DNA from: Collinsella ihumii
GTDB lineage: Bacteria > Actinomycetota > Coriobacteriia > Coriobacteriales > Coriobacteriaceae
Length of the DNA stretch: 64,000 nt
Direction of reading: 5' to 3'
NCBI RefSeq assembly: GCF_900046475.1
Contig: NZ_FCOU01000012.1
Location: 1 to 64,000, forward strand
The notes beneath the pieces are model-generated. The model saw only the letters and a list, made by a program, of their open reading frames with translations. It was not told the origin of the DNA and made no database searches. Positions within the stretch are counted from its first letter, which is position 1, and each line of letters opens with the position of its first letter. Positions 23,534 to 32,516 of the stretch are shown in pieces. Position numbers and translations under genes: made by a program.

Positions 23534-25777
23534 TTATGCGTTGGTCAGCGGGCGCGCGACCGCGGTGACGGTGAAGCCACCGGAATAGGTACCCGCCATG
23601 CGGACACCCGTCGCGGGCGTGTAGGCTTCGATGATCTTGTCGTTGCCGACATAGATGGCAACATGACCGGGATAGAAAATCAAGTCACCGGGCTGACGCT
23701 CACTCAAAGAGACATGTTTGAAGCGGGCGTCGGCGGCCATGTTGTTGGCGTCGTGAGCGTGCCACGGATCGTACCAGTGCATATAGGGGTTGTAGTCGTC
23801 CAGGTCCATGCCGCAGGCGAACAGGCACTGCATCACCAGGCCGGAGCAGTCGACGCCCTGGCTCGGCGACAGCGAGTAGTTCCACACGTACGGCGCGCCG
23901 AGGTACTCGTAGGCGCGCGAGACCATGGCGTTCACGCAGTCCTGGCGCGAAGCGTCCACGTCGATGCGCGACGGGGTCACGTACGAGTAGGGCGTGGAGT
24001 AGGCGGCGGCGGGCAGCGTGACGTTGCGGCTGCTGACCTGGAAGTACTGCGACGGGTTCTGGTAGCCGATCTTGTCGCAGGCGCCGGTATAGGGATCGAA
24101 GTAGCGCGAATAGCCGTCAATCGTGCGGCGGCCGTAGACCATGCGGCCCGTGACGTCGTCGTAGTAGACCCACTTGGTCCCGCCGTTGCCGTCGGAGATC
24201 TCGAGCCAGCCGTACACAACGGCCCCGGTGTTCTCATCGAAATACATCCAACCGGCCTGATCACCGTGCGAGTCGTCGACGAACTTCTCGCCGTGGGCCA
24301 TGATGCCCGTCGTGTAGTCGTAGAACACCCACTTGGAGCCGCCGTCGGCGCTCACCAGGCGGAACCCGTGGGCCATCTCGCCGGTCACGAGGTCGAAGTA
24401 GTACCACGCGTCCTTAGAGGCGACGTAGTCCTCGCCCTTGATCATGGCGCCGTCGGCGCCCAGGCGTACCCACTTGCCGTTGTTGACGCGCCAGCTCGTG
24501 GAGGCGTTCTCCCAGGCATCGCCCGCGACCTGGTTGTTCAGCGGCACGAAGGCGTCGTGGTTCTTGGCGATGGAGCCGTCGGCCTCGGCCCAGTACCAGG
24601 CGTCGGTCGAGGGGTCGTAGAAGAACTTGCTCGCGGCCGGGAAGCCGGCGTCGACCCAGCCGGTCGCATGGGCGGCGTCGCACTCCTCGCCGTCGGCGTC
24701 GACCCAGCCGGTGTAATCGCTCACGGGCTCGCTCACCGGCTCGCCGTACCAATAGTTCACGTCGACGTGCGGGTTGCTCCCGGTGTTGCCCACGATGCCG
24801 TCGACCAGACCGGAGCTCGTGTACTGCCACATGGTGTACTCGCCCTCGTACTGGCACACGGTGTAGTACTGGGCGACCCAGCGGTGCCACTGGTCGAAGC
24901 AGCTGTCGGTGAGGTAGTTGTTCCACCAGCGCGTGCTCGCGTACACGCCCGGCGTGTAGCCGGCGTCTTCGATCATGGTGCACCAGGTCGAGGCGACCTC
25001 GGCCATCGCGGCCTGGTCGTGCGCAGTGTCACCGGAGAGGATGGAGTTGTCCTCGAGGTCGTAATAGATGGGCATGTCGGGCGTCAGGCCGCGAAGCTGC
25101 TCGATGACGAAGTTCGCCTCGAGCGTGGCGCCGTGCGCGTCCTCGGCGTAGCTGTACAGGTAGGCGCCCCACGGGATGCCGAGGCGCTCGCACTCCTGCA
25201 CGTTGCGGCGCCACTGGGCGTCGGTGTGCTCGCTGCCCCAGCCGATGCGGATGATGGCGTAGTCGACGCCGGCGGCCTTGACCTTGTCCCAGTCGATCGT
25301 GCCCTGGAACTCGCTGACGTCGATGCCCTGCGCGGTCGCGCCCTCGGGCAGCGTCAACAGGGACAGCAGCGCGATGCCGTCGTCCTCGAGGTCGTCACGC
25401 AACTTGCCGTTCTCGTAGCGCCAGGAGTTGAGCGTGAGCTCTTCGGGTTGGTCGGACTCGTCGGCGGCATCGGCGTCTTCCGCCTCGGCCACGACGCTCG
25501 GATCCGCCGCGTCGGCCCCCTCGGGAGACTCGGGCAGAACCGCCGCGTCGTTCGCGTCGGCAGCCCCATCGGCCGCGGAGTCCCCGGCAGAAGGCTCCTG
25601 AGCCTCATCTGCGGCGACCTGATCCTCGGAGCCGTCGCCCTCGGCCGTTGCGGCATCGGCGGCGACCGGCTCCTCCTGCAGCGCCACGTCCGCATAGATC
25701 GACAGCGGCTGCAGCACGTAGACCGAGCACATCACAGTCGTGAGCGCCACGGCGATTGTTCGACGGAATCTAAGCAT
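23534..25777 (-). CDS. GH25 lysozyme - wall-binding repeats - NlpC/P60 protein
   Basis: A 747-aa exported wall hydrolase with two catalytic domains. In order: signal peptide (1-30), an acidic Ala/Asp/Glu-rich stretch (31-115), a GH25 muramidase (about 150-350; GIDVSEFQGTIDW and YYDLEDNS hold the acidic residues), wall-binding repeats (about 370-610; GWVDADGEEC, KWVRLGADG, KWVFYDYTTGIMAHG, GWMYFDENTG), and NlpC/P60 endopeptidase (about 630-747; catalytic Cys in VDCSGLVMQCL, His in PGHVAIYVG). It would cut both glycan strands and stem peptides. The ATG at 25777 has GAGAAAGG 5 nt upstream; earlier in-frame ATGs lack sites. Confidence 0.92.
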   Translation of the reverse strand: MLRFRRTIAVALTTVMCSVYVLQPLSIYADVALQEEPVAADAATAEGDGSEDQVAADEAQEPSAGDSAADGAADANDAAVLPESPEGADAADPSVVAEAEDADAADESDQPEELTLNSWRYENGKLRDDLEDDGIALLSLLTLPEGATAQGIDVSEFQGTIDWDKVKAAGVDYAIIRIGWGSEHTDAQWRRNVQECERLGIPWGAYLYSYAEDAHGATLEANFVIEQLRGLTPDMPIYYDLEDNSILSGDTAHDQAAMAEVASTWCTMIEDAGYTPGVYASTRWWNNYLTDSCFDQWHRWVAQYYTVCQYEGEYTMWQYTSSGLVDGIVGNTGSNPHVDVNYWYGEPVSEPVSDYTGWVDADGEECDAAHATGWVDAGFPAASKFFYDPSTDAWYWAEADGSIAKNHDAFVPLNNQVAGDAWENASTSWRVNNGKWVRLGADGAMIKGEDYVASKDAWYYFDLVTGEMAHGFRLVSADGGSKWVFYDYTTGIMAHGEKFVDDSHGDQAGWMYFDENTGAVVYGWLEISDGNGGTKWVYYDDVTGRMVYGRRTIDGYSRYFDPYTGACDKIGYQNPSQYFQVSSRNVTLPAAAYSTPYSYVTPSRIDVDASRQDCVNAMVSRAYEYLGAPYVWNYSLSPSQGVDCSGLVMQCLFACGMDLDDYNPYMHWYDPWHAHDANNMAADARFKHVSLSERQPGDLIFYPGHVAIYVGNDKIIEAYTPATGVRMAGTYSGGFTVTAVARPLTNA

Positions 25778-25889
25778 AGCGACCTTTCTCATTCGGAATC
25801 GCATGTGCGAATTCGCATTTCCTGTACCGTACCACGAAGCGCTTTTGCGCCTCAACCGCGCCCGGCATTCTTTACCGGAACGCAAGAAG

Positions 25890-25928
25890 GCGCGCGGCCC
25901 GCAGGCAGCATCGCCGCGGGCCGCGCGC
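25890..25928 (-). terminator. terminator after the repeat-bearing CHAP gene
   Basis: 13-bp perfect arms (25890-25902, 25916-25928) read on the minus strand are followed by CTTCTTGCGTTC. The hairpin begins 6 nt past the stop at 25935. Confidence 0.6.
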
Positions 25929-25934
25929 AGGTCA

Positions 25935-27359
25935 TCAGCTGTTGTAGAACGGGCAGGCGTAGCCCACGAGCGTACCGTGGTCGTAGCGCTCGGTCACCAG
26001 GTGCACGTATCCGTTGACATGCTCCCAGCAGTAGATGTAAACGCCGTCGGACGACACATGGTCGACGATGCCCGCATGGGTGGCGGAGGCGCCGGCGAAC
26101 GGGCGGCCGCCGGGGTTGTCAGTGATCCAGATATCGCCCGGCTGCGGCGTGTAGCTGCCCTTTTCCCTAAACGCGCCGCGCGCGGTGTACCAGTCGCGCA
26201 CATCGTGCGGGTAGGTGGTGGCGGCACCGTCCATGAACTGGTACTTCAGGCCCGCCTCGTTGAAGCACCACCAGACGTAGGCCGTGCACGGACCCATGTA
26301 GTTGAACGTGGAGCCCGCGTCGATGGCCGCGTTCTGGTAGCGGTAGCCGTCGGTGATGCCGTTTTGCGACGCGCAGGTGGCGAGCAGGCGGCTCACCATG
26401 GCGTCGCGCCCCTGCCTGGCGCCCGTGACGGGGTCGAGGAAGTAGGGCTTGCCGTCGACCATGATGCTGCCGTAGCGCATGCGCCCGGTCACCTCGTCGT
26501 AATAGACCCACTTCGTTGCGCCGTCGCCGTCGGGAAGCTCGAACCAGCCGTACGTCGCCCCACCGGTCTCGAGATCGAAATACATCCAGCCGGACTCGTC
26601 GCCGTGGCTGCCGTCGATGACCTTCTCGCCGCGCGCCATCTTGCCGGTGATGTAGTCATAGAACACCCAGCGCGCGCCGCCGTCGTCGGTCACCAGGCGG
26701 AAGCCGTACTGCATGGCGCCCGTGACCTCATCGAAGTACCACTGGTCGTCGCCGATCGTGCTCACGCCCTTGACCATGGCGCCGTCCGCGCCGAGGCGCA
26801 CCCATTTGCCGTTGGCCGAACGCCACTCGTCGGTCGCGGTCTCCCACGCCGTCCCGGCGACCGAGTTGTCCAGCGGCACGAACGCGTCGTGGTTGCGCGA
26901 CACCGATCCGTCGGCTTCGGTCCAGTACCAGGCGTTGGTGGCCGAGTCGTAGAAGAACTTCGAGCGGGCGGGCACGCCCTCATCCACCCAGCCGGCGGCA
27001 TCGGCAACCGTGCACGGGACGCCGTCCTCATCGACCCAGCCGGTGTAATCGGGGCCCGCCACATCCTCGTCGGAATCGTCGCCGGGACCTGTCGGCTCGT
27101 CGTCTCCGGCAACGGGCAGGTCCTCCTCGTCGTCTGCGAGGACTTCGACCTGCGTGGGCCCTTCCGTCGATTCAGCCGAAAGCGCGTCTTCTGCAGCCTC
27201 TCCCGCCGCGGGCGCTATCGCCTGCTGGGTATCGGCCGCAACCGCTTGGACCGACTCGATATCCGTCGGCTCCTCGGGAGCGGCCTGTGCGGCGGCGGGC
27301 GACGCGACCGTAGCCGCCGCCAGCGCGCACACAACCAGCTTGTACACCGTCTTGTTCAT
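25935..27359 (-). CDS. secreted CHAP-domain protein with cell-wall-binding repeats
   Basis: A 474-aa exported protein. A signal peptide (1-27, cut near AAQAAPEE), an acidic linker (28-105), about six wall-binding repeats (110-340; GWVDEDGVPC, KWVRLGADGAMVKG, GWMYFDLETGGATYG, KWVYYDEVTGRMRYG) and a CHAP-like domain (about 345-474; MGPCTAYVWWCF and THAGIVDHV). AGGGGAAGG precedes the ATG at 27359. Its catalytic half is nearly the same as the repeat-less gene upstream at 27438, and it shares the whole architecture with 18144. Likely a peptidoglycan amidase or endopeptidase. Confidence 0.87.
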   Translation of the reverse strand: MNKTVYKLVVCALAAATVASPAAAQAAPEEPTDIESVQAVAADTQQAIAPAAGEAAEDALSAESTEGPTQVEVLADDEEDLPVAGDDEPTGPGDDSDEDVAGPDYTGWVDEDGVPCTVADAAGWVDEGVPARSKFFYDSATNAWYWTEADGSVSRNHDAFVPLDNSVAGTAWETATDEWRSANGKWVRLGADGAMVKGVSTIGDDQWYFDEVTGAMQYGFRLVTDDGGARWVFYDYITGKMARGEKVIDGSHGDESGWMYFDLETGGATYGWFELPDGDGATKWVYYDEVTGRMRYGSIMVDGKPYFLDPVTGARQGRDAMVSRLLATCASQNGITDGYRYQNAAIDAGSTFNYMGPCTAYVWWCFNEAGLKYQFMDGAATTYPHDVRDWYTARGAFREKGSYTPQPGDIWITDNPGGRPFAGASATHAGIVDHVSSDGVYIYCWEHVNGYVHLVTERYDHGTLVGYACPFYNS

Positions 27360-27437
27360 GTCCTTCCCTTCCCCTCGATCATTCCCTATTGAATCGCCGC
27401 GCACGGCCCGTTTGGGACGTCTGCGCGATCGTGCATG

Positions 27438-28157
27438 TCAGCATCCGAAATCGGGCCGCGCGTACCCGATCAGCGTCTCATGGTCTGCGCGCTCGGCGAC
27501 GAGATGCACGTATCCGTTGACGTGCTCCCAGCAATAGATGGTCTGCCCGTCATCCGACACGTGGTCGACGATGCCCGCATGGGTGGCCGACGCCTCGGGA
27601 AACGGGCGTCCGGTCGGATTGTCGGTCAGCCAGATGTCCCCCGGCTGCGGCGTGTAGGAACCCTTGGGCTCGAACGCATCGCGGGCGGCGTACCAGTCGC
27701 GGACCTCGTGGGGGTACGTCGTGGCGGCGCCGTCCATAAAGCACGGGCACAAGCCGGCCGCGTCGAAGCACCACCATACATATGCCGTGCACGGACCCAT
27801 GCCGTTGAAGGTGGAGCCCGCCTCGATGGCTGCGTTCTGGTAGCGATCGCCATCGGTGATGCCCGCCTGCGAGGAGGCGACGGCGAGCAGGCGCGCGACA
27901 GCGACATCTTTGCTGCAGGGAGTCTGCGCCGTACCGCTCGCGTGCGAAATCGATGCGTCGGCGCCCTGCGACGTCTTCGCGAGAGCACCCGGAACCATAT
28001 CCTCAAGCGCCGCCTCGACGATCTCGCAGCGCAGCGAGGGATCCGTCGTCTCCGCTGTGCCCGCGCGGGCAACAGCCGGAGCGAAGATCGCCGCCGATCC
28101 GCACGCGACGGCGAGAAGCAGACGGATAGCAACGTGACGCGAGTGAACCTGCAGCAT
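27438..28157 (-). CDS. secreted CHAP-domain protein lacking wall-binding repeats
   Basis: A 239-aa exported protein: signal peptide (1-32, ...APAVARAG), a short spacer and a CHAP-like domain (about 85-239) with MGPCTAYVWWCF, THAGIVDHV and YCWEHVNGYVHL. It is the same catalytic domain as 25935, with the block of wall-binding repeats absent, as if deleted or not yet acquired. GGGAGGT precedes the ATG. It lies 78 nt upstream of 25935, so tandem duplication is the simplest origin. It could act as a freely diffusing version of the hydrolase. Confidence 0.84.
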   Translation of the reverse strand: MLQVHSRHVAIRLLLAVACGSAAIFAPAVARAGTAETTDPSLRCEIVEAALEDMVPGALAKTSQGADASISHASGTAQTPCSKDVAVARLLAVASSQAGITDGDRYQNAAIEAGSTFNGMGPCTAYVWWCFDAAGLCPCFMDGAATTYPHEVRDWYAARDAFEPKGSYTPQPGDIWLTDNPTGRPFPEASATHAGIVDHVSDDGQTIYCWEHVNGYVHLVAERADHETLIGYARPDFGC

Positions 28158-28301
28158 CGGACCTCCCCCTCTTTGTGACCGATGTATTACTATACTCACC
28201 CCCTCGCGACCAAGCGTTCATACTCGATAGGTATACACAAAAATCGGGGCGCTCTGTTGCACAACATTCGGGTTCCAGGGCACCGCTCGGCATCGACAGC
28301 C

Positions 28302-28354
28302 TGAACTTTTAGGGACAGGCACCTTTGGTTCGGTGAACTTTTAGGGACAGGCAC
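28302..28354. repeat. two direct GGGACAGGCAC units
   Basis: TGAACTTTTAGGGACAGGCAC occurs at 28302-28322 and again at 28334-28354. The head TTTAGGGACAG is shared with the palindrome at 38698. This is a half-type REP-like pair in the 308-nt gap 28158-28465, which otherwise holds only the leader of the CHAP gene and a terminator. Confidence 0.75.
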
Positions 28355-28412
28355 GTTTGATCCGCTTGATTCGGGTGCGTTTGGCGCGGCGGCGGACGCA
28401 CCCGAGAACAAG

Positions 28413-28442
28413 AAACGGGGCGCCCCGAAGGACGCCCCGTTT
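28413..28442 (-). terminator. terminator after the GH43-like gene
   Basis: AAACGGGGCG (28413-28422) pairs with CGCCCCGTTT (28433-28442). On the minus strand it lies 23 nt past the stop and is followed by CTTGTTCTC. Confidence 0.55.
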
Positions 28443-28465
28443 TGCAGCTGCTTGCAGGCGATACG

Positions 28466-30037
28466 CTACATCAGCGCACCGGTCACCTCGTTGAAGTGGT
28501 AGTTGCGACCGCCGATATTGCGCCAGCCGTGCACCATCTGGCCGGTCACATCGTCGTAGTAGACACGACGGCCATCGGGCAGCGTGCGCCAGCCCTTGCA
28601 CATGGCGCCCGTGATCGGGTCGAAGTAGTACCAGCCGCCGTAGCGATAGTCCTCGCCCTTGATCATCTCGCCCTTCTCGTTGTAGCGGACCCACTTGCCG
28701 CCGCTCGAGGGCAGATAGGCATCCTTGGAGAACGCCATGGTTCCGTCGGAGTCGTACCAGCGCCACGCGCCATCGACGAAAGCCTCCTTGGACTGCGCCA
28801 TGACGCCGTTCTCCCAGAAGTACTTCTCCGTGACGCCGTTGACGACCTTCTCCTCGACGCCGTTCTTGCCGGCCTCATACACGAAGCCCGCCTTGGCGCG
28901 CGCCTCCCACACGACCTTCTTGGCCGCGGGGTCGGTGATCACGATGACGGTGCCGTGGCGGTTGGGGATGTCGCGGCCGTCGAGGTTCTTCGTGCCGATG
29001 CGGTCGTTGCCCCACCAGCCGCCGGAGAGGCTCGAGGACTGCTGGACGAAGATGCCGTTCTTGCCGTCCGCGCTGCCCGCCGGATAGTCGGCGAGCTTGT
29101 CGGTGTAGAGCCAGTACTGGCCGTTGAACTTGACGAGCGAGGGGCCCTCGAAGCCGGTGAGCGCGTTGGCGCAGACCTTGGTCCACGCGTTCGGGTTGGA
29201 AACCTGGCTCATGTCCTTGATGGACCAGATCTCGTTGGTGACGCCGTCCTTCTTGATGATGTAGTAGTACGTGCCGTTCTCCTCGTAGAACGAGCCGTCG
29301 ATACGGTTGGAGCTCGATTCCGGAAGGTTGATGCGAACGGCGGTGCCGTACGACGTCTTGGGCGCAGCGCCCGGGTTGGACTCAGGCGTCTGCGTACCCG
29401 GCTCGAGGTAGTCGAGCTTCACGATGTAGGGATACATCGTGTCGTTGTGCAGGTCGCCGTGGAAGTCCCCGTAGTAGCCGGCGCTGAACGTGATGTACAC
29501 GTCACCGGAGCTGGTCTGGAAGAACTCAGGCGCGACGATGTCGAACTTGCTGCCGAGCGAGCTGTTGGGGATCGGATCGAGAGACACGTTGGTGCTGCTG
29601 CCGCTGTTGGGGTATGCCCAGTTCACCAGGTCCTTGGAGTAGCCGATCATGGGAATGAACTTGCCCGGGCACGCATTGTGATCGGTGAATCCGGAGAGCA
29701 TGTAGAACCACCCGTTGTGGTAGATAATGCTCGGGTCGCTCAACGTCGAGACGTAGTAGGGCGTCGTCGTCACCCATTGGTCCGAGGTGCTATTCGGAGA
29801 GCTGTCTTGATACGCCACGCCGATCTTCTGGAAGTTCTTGCCGTCGACCGACGTGTAGAGCGTGTCGCTCTTGTCGGCCGCGCTGTTGAAGAAGCTCGCC
29901 AGCAGGATGTCGGGGTAATCCTCGGCCACCGCGACACCCGCGGTGCCCATGACGGTGCACGCCGCGACGGAAATCGCGACGAGCGCACGGGACGCTTTTG
30001 CGACCAAGCGTTTCGTGGCTGTCTGCGTCTTGCGCAT
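28466..30037 (-). CDS. secreted GH43-like beta-propeller protein with wall-binding repeats
   Basis: A 523-aa exported protein. A signal peptide (1-39), then a five-bladed-propeller-like region (about 40-380) with GH43/GH32-type blade motifs: LSDPSIIYHNGWFYMLSGF (Asp101), FDIVAPEFFQ and ALTGFEGPSLVKFNGQYWLY (candidate acid Glu). The last ~130 residues are wall-binding repeats (GWYYFDPITGAMCKGW, RVYYDDVTGQMVHGW). A glycosidase acting on arabinose-, xylose- or galactofuranose-type polymers at the surface is likely, but substrate cannot be read from sequence. AGGAAGGAG precedes the ATG. It is the outermost gene of the secreted-hydrolase row. Confidence 0.78.
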   Translation of the reverse strand: MRKTQTATKRLVAKASRALVAISVAACTVMGTAGVAVAEDYPDILLASFFNSAADKSDTLYTSVDGKNFQKIGVAYQDSSPNSTSDQWVTTTPYYVSTLSDPSIIYHNGWFYMLSGFTDHNACPGKFIPMIGYSKDLVNWAYPNSGSSTNVSLDPIPNSSLGSKFDIVAPEFFQTSSGDVYITFSAGYYGDFHGDLHNDTMYPYIVKLDYLEPGTQTPESNPGAAPKTSYGTAVRINLPESSSNRIDGSFYEENGTYYYIIKKDGVTNEIWSIKDMSQVSNPNAWTKVCANALTGFEGPSLVKFNGQYWLYTDKLADYPAGSADGKNGIFVQQSSSLSGGWWGNDRIGTKNLDGRDIPNRHGTVIVITDPAAKKVVWEARAKAGFVYEAGKNGVEEKVVNGVTEKYFWENGVMAQSKEAFVDGAWRWYDSDGTMAFSKDAYLPSSGGKWVRYNEKGEMIKGEDYRYGGWYYFDPITGAMCKGWRTLPDGRRVYYDDVTGQMVHGWRNIGGRNYHFNEVTGALM

Positions 30038-30239
30038 ATGGACTCCTTCCTCTTAGTCCAGCCGCAAATTACGGACACAGCAAGTATAGCATCCGTGCCG
30101 CTTGCGACCCCCTCGCCTCCCGCGGACGGGCGAGCGGCTCTACGCCGGCTCGTCTACCGTCTACCTAATAGCTCGAAGAATGCATTTAGCCCTGTTTTCG
30201 CAGCTTGAACCAGTTAATCACCGTACACGAACTTGTGTT

Positions 30240-30257
30240 TGTAAACTATAGTTTACA
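30240..30257 (+). promoter_or_regulatory. perfect 18-bp palindrome, candidate XRE operator
   Basis: TGTAAACTATAGTTTACA is a perfect palindrome 32 nt upstream of the small XRE gene, with a possible -10 (CTATAG) inside it. GTTTAC half-sites of this kind are common operators of autoregulated XRE repressors. The position fits repression of its own promoter. Confidence 0.6.
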
Positions 30258-30289
30258 GCTCGCCTTTACAGGTATGCACAATCGAAACC

Positions 30290-30499
30290 ATGTGCAAAGA
30301 GCTTCAGATAAAACTCGGTCGGAACGTGAGGTCGGCTCGGCAGCGCGCAGAGCTGTCGCAGACTCGCCTCGCCCTGATGGTTGGCATCAGCAGGCCGATC
30401 CTGATCGCCATCGAGCAGGGTGATCAGAACATCACGCTCGAAACGCTCGATCGCCTTGCCAAGGGACTCGAAGTCGAAGCCTGGGAGCTTTTGCAATAG
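30290..30499 (+). CDS. XRE-family DNA-binding protein
   Basis: A 69-aa stand-alone Cro/C1-type helix-turn-helix. LGRNVRSARQRAELSQTRLA, then GISRPILIAIEQG (recognition helix) and ITLETLDRLAKGLEVEAWELL cover the whole protein. It probably represses its own promoter through the palindrome at 30240. Whether it also controls the downstream ABC exporter, 188 nt away on the same strand, is open. The ribosome site is poor, so it may be translated weakly or from a leader close to the start. Confidence 0.85.
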   Translation: MCKELQIKLGRNVRSARQRAELSQTRLALMVGISRPILIAIEQGDQNITLETLDRLAKGLEVEAWELLQ

Positions 30500-30687
30500 C
30501 CCGGGACGGTCGCACGCATCCGCTCCCGTTCCACCCTTCAATATAGAGAAAACCGACGATCGATCGCCTTCGCACGCCGCCTTATGGAAAGCGTCGGAGC
30601 GCCTCGTGCAAATCCCGTGCCCAAGCAGGGCCTGTGCTACCATGACCCTTTGACGTATCCCGCACCGATTGCTCGAGGAGCACATTC

Positions 30688-31518
30688 GTGGCTGAACCTC
30701 TCAAGACGCTCAAGGCGACTCACGCCAAGACCGATGTCCAAAAAGACGCTTTCATCCTCAGGCAGCTCGTGACGCGCGACTTCAAGCGCAAGTATCGCCG
30801 TAGCGCGCTCGGCGTGGTCTGGAGCGTCCTGAACCCGCTGCTCATGATGATCGTCATGGCCGTCGTGTTCTCGACCATCTTCGCACAGGGCCGCAACGGC
30901 TCAGTCTCCCCCGAGATGTACCCGCTCTACCTCATCGTGGGCAACGTCACCTTCGCCGTGATGTCGGACTCGACCTCGCAGGCGCTCATGTCGATCATCG
31001 ACAACTCGTCGCTGCTGAAGAAGGTGAAGGTCCACCGCTACGTGTTCCCCGTGCAGAAGGTCCTCTTCTCGCTCGTGAACTTCGGCTTCTCGCTCGTCGC
31101 GGTCGCCCTTGTCATGCTGTGGTTCCGCGTCATGCCCACGTGGCACCTCATCTGGCTGCCGGTCGGCCTGGTGCTGCTGATGCTGTTCTGCATGGGCCTC
31201 GGCCTCATGCTGTCGGCGCTCACCGTCTTCTTCCGCGACATCATGCACCTGTGGAGCGTCGTCATCACCGCGTGGACCTACTTCACGCCCATCTTCTGGA
31301 CCGACGACTACATCCACGCCATGCCCTCCGTGGTACAGGTCCTCATGTACGGCAACCCGATGTACAACTACCTGAACTTCATGCGCCAGATCTTCCTGTG
31401 GCAGACGAATCCCGAGCCCATCACGATCGCCATGTGCGCAGGCTGGGCCATCGTGATGATCGCCATCGGCTACGCCGTCTTCCACAAGTTCGAGCACAAG
31501 TTCATCCTCTACATCTAA
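30688..31518 (+). CDS. ABC-2 polysaccharide exporter permease (Wzm/TagG type)
   Basis: A 276-aa integral membrane subunit with six membrane segments. The cytoplasmic start FILRQLVTRDFKRKYRRSALGVVWSVLNPLL is the hallmark of O-antigen/teichoic acid exporter permeases. It starts with GTG after GAGGAG. With the ATPase 9 nt downstream it forms a complete exporter for a lipid-linked polysaccharide, the natural outlet for the glycosyltransferases of this region. Confidence 0.93.
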   Translation: MAEPLKTLKATHAKTDVQKDAFILRQLVTRDFKRKYRRSALGVVWSVLNPLLMMIVMAVVFSTIFAQGRNGSVSPEMYPLYLIVGNVTFAVMSDSTSQALMSIIDNSSLLKKVKVHRYVFPVQKVLFSLVNFGFSLVAVALVMLWFRVMPTWHLIWLPVGLVLLMLFCMGLGLMLSALTVFFRDIMHLWSVVITAWTYFTPIFWTDDYIHAMPSVVQVLMYGNPMYNYLNFMRQIFLWQTNPEPITIAMCAGWAIVMIAIGYAVFHKFEHKFILYI

Positions 31519-31527
31519 GGATCCCTC

Positions 31528-32289
31528 ATGGCTTCATCTGTGAACGAGACCTCCGAGTACGCCATCGAGGTCAACGACGTCACCATGATCTTCAACATGG
31601 CGTCGGAATCCCTCACCAACCTCAAGGAGTACTTCATCAAGCTCATCCGCCGCGAGCTGTTCTTCAAGGAGTTCCGCGCACTGAAAAACATCTCGTTCAA
31701 GGTTCGTCGCGGCGAGGTGGTGGGCCTTGTGGGCACCAACGGCTCGGGCAAATCCACCATGCTGAAGATCATCGCCGGCGTGCTGGAGCCGAGCGAGGGC
31801 GCGTGCGTCGTCCGCGGCAACATCGCCCCGCTCATCGAGCTGGGCGCGGGCTTTGACCCCGAGCTCACCGCCCGCGAGAACATCTACCTGAACGGCTCTC
31901 TGCTGGGATACACCAAGGAGTTCATCGACGACAACCTCGAGGGTATCATCGAGTTCGCCGAGCTGCAGGACTTCATGGACATGCCGCTCAAGAACTTCTC
32001 CTCCGGCATGACGGCGCGCATCGCGTTCGCCATCGCCACCATCACCGAGCCCGACATCCTCATCGTCGACGAGACCCTGTCGGTGGGCGACGTGTTCTTC
32101 CAGGAGAAATGCGAGCGGCGCATCCAGCGCTTCATCGAGTCCGGCGACGTCACGGTCCTGTTCGTGTCGCACTCGATCTCGCAGGTCGAGCGCATCTGCC
32201 AGCGCGCCATCTGGATCGAGAAGGGCGACCTGCGCATGGACGGCCCCGTCAACGAGGTCTGCGAGGCGTACCGCAACCAGTTCAACTGA
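31528..32289 (+). CDS. ABC exporter ATPase (Wzt/TagH type, short form)
   Basis: A 253-aa cytosolic ATPase. Walker A GTNGSGKST (69-77), signature NFSSGM (about 156-161), Walker B ILIVDE (177-182) and switch His215 are all present. The EFRALKNISFKVRRGEVVGLVG start and GAGFDPELTARENIYLNG are typical of polysaccharide exporters. It lacks the C-terminal carbohydrate-binding domain found in some Wzt proteins, so it is probably not gated by a chain-end modification. It directly follows the permease and ends at a strong terminator. Confidence 0.94.
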   Translation: MASSVNETSEYAIEVNDVTMIFNMASESLTNLKEYFIKLIRRELFFKEFRALKNISFKVRRGEVVGLVGTNGSGKSTMLKIIAGVLEPSEGACVVRGNIAPLIELGAGFDPELTARENIYLNGSLLGYTKEFIDDNLEGIIEFAELQDFMDMPLKNFSSGMTARIAFAIATITEPDILIVDETLSVGDVFFQEKCERRIQRFIESGDVTVLFVSHSISQVERICQRAIWIEKGDLRMDGPVNEVCEAYRNQFN

Positions 32290-32316
32290 TCGGCTGCCGG
32301 CATCATCGCGGCGCTC

Positions 32317-32364
32317 GGCCCCTTATGCAGCTCGCACGGGCTGCATAAGGGGCCTTCTTGGTTT
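32317..32364 (+). terminator. intrinsic terminator of the exporter operon
   Basis: A perfect 14-bp stem (GGCCCCTTATGCAG 32317-32330 with CTGCATAAGGGGCC 32341-32354) is followed by TTCTTGGTTTT. Confidence 0.85.
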
Positions 32365-32516
32365 TCGGGAAGCGCACGTCGACCCATTCCTAGGGCGACC
32401 GGTCGGTTTCGTCCGTCTGCCGATAGAACCACAAACGTACACATTGTCTCAACATCGCTCGGGCATACTCTACTCAGCAATACGTAATATAAAGCGCCCT
32501 CAAGGAGGCTCCTTCC

